Source: Pseudomonas sp. PICF141 (GTDB taxonomy: Bacteria; Pseudomonadota; Gammaproteobacteria; Pseudomonadales; Pseudomonadaceae). From it: DNA of 64,000 bases. How positions within the stretch are numbered: the stretch's first letter is position 1; every line of letters begins with the position of its first letter. Position numbers and translations under genes: made by a program. The stretch is from contig NZ_MUNM01000059.1 in NCBI RefSeq assembly GCF_002286815.1, positions 1-64,000 of the forward strand, written 5' to 3'. The notes under the pieces were generated by a model. That model was given only the letters and a program-made list of their open reading frames with translations, was not told the origin of the DNA and searched no databases. Shown piece after piece: positions 60,540 to 64,000 of the stretch.

Positions 60540-61364
60540 TCAAAGTTGCCCGCGCAAGCCAAACCGCTTCATCAAGCCCGACTCCAGCAACCCTTTGGGC
60601 AACAACCGCGCCATCAACGGCAACGCCCGGCTGCCATTGCCCAAGCGAATCAGGCGTGGCGGCTTGCTTTGCTGTACAGCCTTGAGCAAACCGGCGGCAA
60701 ATTCACTGGCCGGCGTCGGTTTGTCCTGAGACGCCTTGGCCCGTGCGCGAATACCTTCACGTAGCGGCCACCACGGCGATTGCTCGGTGATCAGTTGCTC
60801 AGCTTCTTGGCCGGCATTCTTGGCGAAGCTGGAGGCGATGGCGCCTGGCTGAACTTCCATGACCCGCACACCGAACGGTGCCAGCTCCATGCGCAACGCA
60901 TCGCTCAAGGCATGCACCGCGGCTTTCGAGGCGCAGTAAGCGCCGGCAAATGGCGTGACCAGAACCCCGGAAACACTGCCGATGTTCACCACCATGCCCC
61001 TGGCGCGACGCAGCACCGGGAACATCGCGCGAGTCACGCCGACAATCGCAAACACGTTGGTTTCGAATTGCCGCTGCATGGCCGGCACACCGCCGTCGAG
61101 CAGCGGCCCCATGGCGCCATAACCGGCGTTGTTGATCAGTACATCGAGGCCGCCAAGCTGCTGATTGATCCGCTCGCTCAATTGTTCGAGGGCCGGGCCA
61201 TCGTTCACGTCCAGTTGCACGGCAGTGAACCCGGCGGCACTCAGGGCCGCTACGTCTTCAGCCTTGCGGGCGCTGGCCCAGACTTCGTAACCGGCATTTT
61301 TGAAAGCGTCGGCGAGGGCGCGGCCAATGCCGCTGGAACAACCGGTAATCAACGCAACGGGCAT
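60540..61364 (-). CDS. Short-chain dehydrogenase/reductase
   Basis: A 274-aa classical SDR: ITGCSSGIGRALADAFKNAGYEVWASARKAEDV (cofactor), INNAGYGAMGPLLDGG, IGSVSGVLVTPFAGAYCASKAAVHALSDALRMELAPFGVRV (catalytic Ser, Tyr, Lys). The C-terminus ends in a basic patch, as in 17beta-HSD-like SDRs. Substrate unknown. The ATG at 61364 is the conserved start. Confidence 0.88.
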   Translation of the reverse strand: MPVALITGCSSGIGRALADAFKNAGYEVWASARKAEDVAALSAAGFTAVQLDVNDGPALEQLSERINQQLGGLDVLINNAGYGAMGPLLDGGVPAMQRQFETNVFAIVGVTRAMFPVLRRARGMVVNIGSVSGVLVTPFAGAYCASKAAVHALSDALRMELAPFGVRVMEVQPGAIASSFAKNAGQEAEQLITEQSPWWPLREGIRARAKASQDKPTPASEFAAGLLKAVQQSKPPRLIRLGNGSRALPLMARLLPKGLLESGLMKRFGLRGQL

Positions 61365-61394
61365 GGCGCGGTCCTTGTGCAAAAAGAAAAGGGA

Positions 61395-61859
61395 TCAGTC
61401 GGAGAAGCTACCTTGCAAACGCTCGGCGCGAAACTCCAGGGTTTGCGGGCGATAACCAGGACGCAGGGGCGGCATGGGCAAGCAGTCTTCCCAAGTGCCG
61501 CCGGCCTGCAATTCGCCAGGCCCGCGATAACGCGGTGCGGCGTATTGATTGTCAGCCAGATTGACCGTATCGCCCGGTGCATAAGCGGCGATTCGCCAGC
61601 GCAGTTCGGTCAGCGGCACGTCGTTGCCGTTATTCATCGTCAACTTCAAGGGGCGATCCGCCGGGCAGTGCTCGGGCGCATAGCTGATACGCAGCTCCAG
61701 GCGCGCCAGTTGCTTGACCTCGCGGGTGTCCAGCCAGAACACCCACACCGCCACCAGGCCCAAGCCGACAGCGGCGGCCATGGACACCGGCACGGCCTTG
61801 GCCGGGTAGCGCAGCAGCAGGATCAGCCAGGTGATGACCAGCAGGACGCCGATGAACAT
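61395..61859 (-). CDS. Small membrane protein (multidrug-transporter-like annotation class)
   Basis: A 154-aa protein with two N-terminal helices (VMFIGVLLVITWLILLLRYP and VSMAAAVGLGLVAVWVFWL) and a soluble periplasmic-type domain with strands (LELRISYAPEHCPADRPLKLTMNNGND). Similar proteins are conserved in Pseudomonas without known function. The ATG at 61859 has GAGG 9 bases upstream; the frame is open to 61928. It may be co-transcribed with the SDR gene 30 bases downstream. Confidence 0.75.
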   Translation of the reverse strand: MFIGVLLVITWLILLLRYPAKAVPVSMAAAVGLGLVAVWVFWLDTREVKQLARLELRISYAPEHCPADRPLKLTMNNGNDVPLTELRWRIAAYAPGDTVNLADNQYAAPRYRGPGELQAGGTWEDCLPMPPLRPGYRPQTLEFRAERLQGSFSD

Positions 61860-61953
61860 GACGCGAAACCTCGGGAAGGGAAAGAGCATCCTACCTAAGC
61901 GTAGGCGGGATTGGCGATGGGCATTCATTCAGCGGCGGCTGGTCAGGCACCAT

Positions 61954-62040
61954 CATGAGCAGGCTCGCTCTCGACAGAATCAGGACGCTGATTCGGTGAA
62001 CGACGCCAATCCTCTGTGGGAGCGAGCCTGCTCGCGATGA
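61954..62040. repeat. REP pair between the small membrane protein gene and the algA terminator
   Basis: GAGCAGGCTCGCTC near 61955 faces GGGAGCGAGCCTGCTCGCG near 62019-62037, with a 45-base spacer. Confidence 0.8.
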
Positions 62041-62049
62041 GGCCAGTCG

Positions 62050-62120
62050 AATCAAAAAAATAAAAAAAAGCCCCCGCCCAACCCACTGCGGATAGGGAAC
62101 GCAGCGGGCTGGACGGGGGC
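62050..62120 (-). terminator. Terminator of the alginate operon after algA
   Basis: On the minus strand GCCCCCGTCCAGCCCGCTGC pairs with a downstream GCAGTGGGTTGGGCGGGGGC to form a long imperfect stem. A run of T residues (TTTTTTTTATTTTTTT) follows. Ends about 20 bases after the algA stop. Confidence 0.88.
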
Positions 62121-62138
62121 TTCTTGTTTTAATGAGCG

Positions 62139-63590
62139 TTACTGCGCGATGGTTTTCACCGACACGCCACGCTCGATCGGGTTGGAGCGACCGTAGATAT
62201 CTTCAAACCGCTCGATATCGTCTTCGCCCAGGTAGCTGCCCGATTGCACTTCGATGATCTCGAGTGGAATCTTGCCCGGGTTGCGCAGACGGTGGACCGA
62301 AGCGATCGGGATGTAGGTCGACTGGTTTTCAGTGAGCAGGAACACGTTTTCGTCGCAGGTCACTTCGGCTGTGCCGCTGACCACGATCCAGTGCTCGGCA
62401 CGGTGGTGGTGCATCTGCAGCGACAGGCAGGCGCCCGGCTTGACCGAGATGCGTTTGACCTGGAAGCGGCCGCCCATGTCCACCGAGTCGTAGGAGCCCC
62501 ACGGACGATAGACTTCGCAGTGGGTCTGGGTTTCGCTGCGGCCCTGCGCGTTGAGGGTGTTGACCATCTGTTTCACGCCTTGGACCTTGTCCTTGTGGGC
62601 GATCATCATGGCGTCCTTGGTTTCGACGACCACGATGTTTTCCAGGCCGATCACCGACACCAGTTTGCCGTTGCCGTGGATCATGCAGTTCTTGCTGTCC
62701 TGGATCACCACGTCGCCTTTGGTGACGTTACCGTTGGCATCTTTTTCATTGACTTCCCACAGCGACGACCAGCAACCGACGTCGCTCCAGCCGGCGGTCA
62801 GGGGCACGACGCAGGCGCGCTGGGTTTTTTCCATCACCGAATAGTCGATGGAATTGTCCGGGCAGCAGGCGAAAGTGGCAGGGTCGATGTCGACGGTGTC
62901 GGCGTCCTGGGCGCTACGCTCCAGCGTCAGTACGCAGGTGTCGTAGATGTCCGGATCGTGCTTTTTCAATTCTTCGAGGAAGCGGCTGGCGCGGAACAGG
63001 AACATGCCACTGTTCCAGAAATAACCACCGGACTGGACGAATTCGGTGGCGCGTTTCACGTCGGGTTTTTCGACGAAGTGCGAGACACGGCTGACGCCTT
63101 CCGGCAGCAGGGCATCGTTGGTGGATTTGATGTAGCCGTAACCGGTTTCCGGTTTGGTCGCCGGCACGCCGAACAGCACCATCTCGCCACGCTCGGCCGC
63201 TACGGTGGCCAGGGCCAGGGCGCGTTGCAGGGCTTTCTGGTCTTCCAGCACGTGGTCGGCCGGCAGCACCAGCATCAACTCGTCGCGACCTTCATTGACC
63301 AGCATCATCGCGGTCAGGGCCACGGCCGGGGAAGTGTTGCGGCCGAAGGGTTCCATCAGCACGCGCTGCACGTCCAGGTTGCGGGCGCTCAACTGCTCGT
63401 TGACGATGAAACGGTGTTCCTTGTTGCAGACCACGATCGGGGTGTCCATGCCTTCGAACACCAGACGTTCCAGGGTTTGCTGGAACAGCGTGTGTTCGCC
63501 GGTCAGGGCGAGGAACTGCTTGGGGAATTGCTTGCGCGAAAGCGGCCAAAGACGTGAGCCGCTACCACCTGACAAGATCACCGGAATCAT
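62139..63590 (-). CDS. algA: Mannose-1-phosphate guanylyltransferase / mannose-6-phosphate isomerase
   Basis: A 483-aa bifunctional enzyme. The N-terminal nucleotidyltransferase has MIPVILSGGSGSRLWPLSRKQFPKQFLAL (GDP-mannose pyrophosphorylase motif) and VEKPDVKRA. The C-terminal cupin is the type II phosphomannose isomerase: RPWGSYDSVDMGGRFQVKRISVKPGACLSLQMHHHRAEHWIVVSGTAEV with the zinc-binding His residues. It supplies GDP-mannose for alginate. It is the last gene of the operon, after algF, from which it is separated by a REP pair. Confidence 0.95.
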   Translation of the reverse strand: MIPVILSGGSGSRLWPLSRKQFPKQFLALTGEHTLFQQTLERLVFEGMDTPIVVCNKEHRFIVNEQLSARNLDVQRVLMEPFGRNTSPAVALTAMMLVNEGRDELMLVLPADHVLEDQKALQRALALATVAAERGEMVLFGVPATKPETGYGYIKSTNDALLPEGVSRVSHFVEKPDVKRATEFVQSGGYFWNSGMFLFRASRFLEELKKHDPDIYDTCVLTLERSAQDADTVDIDPATFACCPDNSIDYSVMEKTQRACVVPLTAGWSDVGCWSSLWEVNEKDANGNVTKGDVVIQDSKNCMIHGNGKLVSVIGLENIVVVETKDAMMIAHKDKVQGVKQMVNTLNAQGRSETQTHCEVYRPWGSYDSVDMGGRFQVKRISVKPGACLSLQMHHHRAEHWIVVSGTAEVTCDENVFLLTENQSTYIPIASVHRLRNPGKIPLEIIEVQSGSYLGEDDIERFEDIYGRSNPIERGVSVKTIAQ

Positions 63591-63626
63591 GTTGTTACTC
63601 CTTTAAAATCGATTGGGTCAGGCCTT

Positions 63627-63713
63627 TGTGGGAGCTGGCCTGCCAGCGATGGCATCACCTCGATGCTTCTGATAAACCGAGTTGTTTGCATCGCCGGCAG
63701 GCCGGCTCCCACA
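63627..63713. repeat. REP pair between algF and algA
   Basis: TGTGGGAGCTGGCCTGCCAG is mirrored by GCCGGCAGGCCGGCTCCCAC; the element fills most of the 151-base intergenic gap inside the operon. Confidence 0.9.
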
Positions 63714-63741
63714 GGGGGGCCAGGTCAGTTCGTAAAATGTG

Positions 63742-64000
63742 TTAGCGCGTCGATACCGGGCGTTTGACCCACACTGGCGACAGGTTGCTGCCGCTGCCGG
63801 TGACGTACAGCACTGCGGCTTCACCACGTTCCAGGGCAACCGGCTTCACGTCGCCGATTTTGGTGGCGCCGTCAAACAGGGCCAGGCTGACTTTCACCGG
63901 GTTGATTTCACGCTCGCCACGACCCTTGGCAGCCACGGACGGAACCACTTCGGTCTTGCCATCGGCGGTTTTCAGGGTCAGGGCCTTGTCGCTGAGGTTC
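63742..64000 (-). CDS. algF: Alginate O-acetylation protein AlgF, 3' part
   Basis: The last 85 codons of algF, cut by the window edge. The residues visible are NLSDKALTLKTADGKTEVVPSVAAKGRGEREINPVKVSLALFDGATKIGDVKPVALERGEAAVLYVTGSGSNLSPVWVKRPVSTR, shown here only in part by its family hallmarks PSVAAKGRGEREINP and AAVLYVTGSGSNLSPVWV. AlgF is a periplasmic adaptor for alginate acetylation. The frame continues past 64000, so a start at 63948 would be wrong. Confidence 0.93.
   Translation of the reverse strand, partial: NLSDKALTLKTADGKTEVVPSVAAKGRGEREINPVKVSLALFDGATKIGDVKPVALERGEAAVLYVTGSGSNLSPVWVKRPVSTR

Overview
The window is a chromosomal segment of a Pseudomonas of the P. fluorescens group. 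The evidence is the high-GC coding, many REP/BIME palindromes of the Pseudomonas type (GTAGGAGC / GGGAGCGGGCTTGCCCGC), and gene sets typical of the genus: hmgABC with hmgR, fecIRA, the ldh-pdhAB-E2 cluster, the end of an alginate operon, and a folM-folE-folX operon. About 56 protein genes are supported. No tRNA, rRNA, CRISPR array, transposase or prophage module was seen.

Layout. 0.1-5 kb: glycosyltransferase, cysZ, trxB, class III aminotransferase. 5-7.5 kb: a minus-strand block of folM, folE, folX (tetrahydromonapterin synthesis), a DUF1244 gene and a HopJ-family gene. 7.8-10.5 kb: a probable blue-light module made of a MerR-type LitR-like regulator that has lost its B12-binding histidine, a PilZ-like protein, a short LOV photoreceptor and a small flavodoxin. 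10.7-13.4 kb: three co-directional genes for a class II aldolase-like protein, an alpha/beta hydrolase and an MFE-2-like SDR. 13.4-15.7 kb: an S-type bacteriocin with an unassigned C-terminal toxin domain and a small overlapping immunity-type gene. 16.6-26.3 kb: a DUF1302/DUF1329 pair, a MalT-type LuxR regulator and a very large putative toxin of the DUF6543 type.

26.3-30.5 kb: homogentisate catabolism (hmgR divergent from hmgA-fahA-maiA). 30.8-36.2 kb: a SirB1-like protein, then leucine dehydrogenase and a three-gene 2-oxoacid dehydrogenase (E1 alpha, E1 beta, E2). 36.3-37.8 kb: yebG behind a clear LexA box, psiE and a DUF3509 gene. 38-42.6 kb: serine transporter and serine deaminase with a divergent LysR regulator, then an HPF-like ribosome factor. 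42.9-46.9 kb: ferric citrate receptor and its surface-signalling regulators. 47-51.2 kb: AraC regulator, EamA exporter, DUF2165, 2-ketogluconate/glyoxylate reductase, DUF6124 protein. 51.7-53.5 kb: a glycine-zipper protein followed by an overlapping membrane protein, laid out like an effector and its immunity protein. 53.6-59.9 kb: a LysR regulator divergent from a tripartite FUSC-type efflux system. 60-62 kb: NTF2-like protein, SDR, small membrane protein. 62-64 kb: algA and the 3' end of algF.

Most of the window is ordinary Pseudomonas core and flexible genome. The parts most worth a second look are the light-sensing module with two candidate operators, the bacteriocin toxin domain and its immunity gene, the 446-aa/128-aa pair, the 1149-aa toxin-like protein, a structured leader upstream of the DUF6124 gene, and the loss of the catalytic lysine in leucine dehydrogenase. 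All family assignments were made by reading the sequence; no database search was run.
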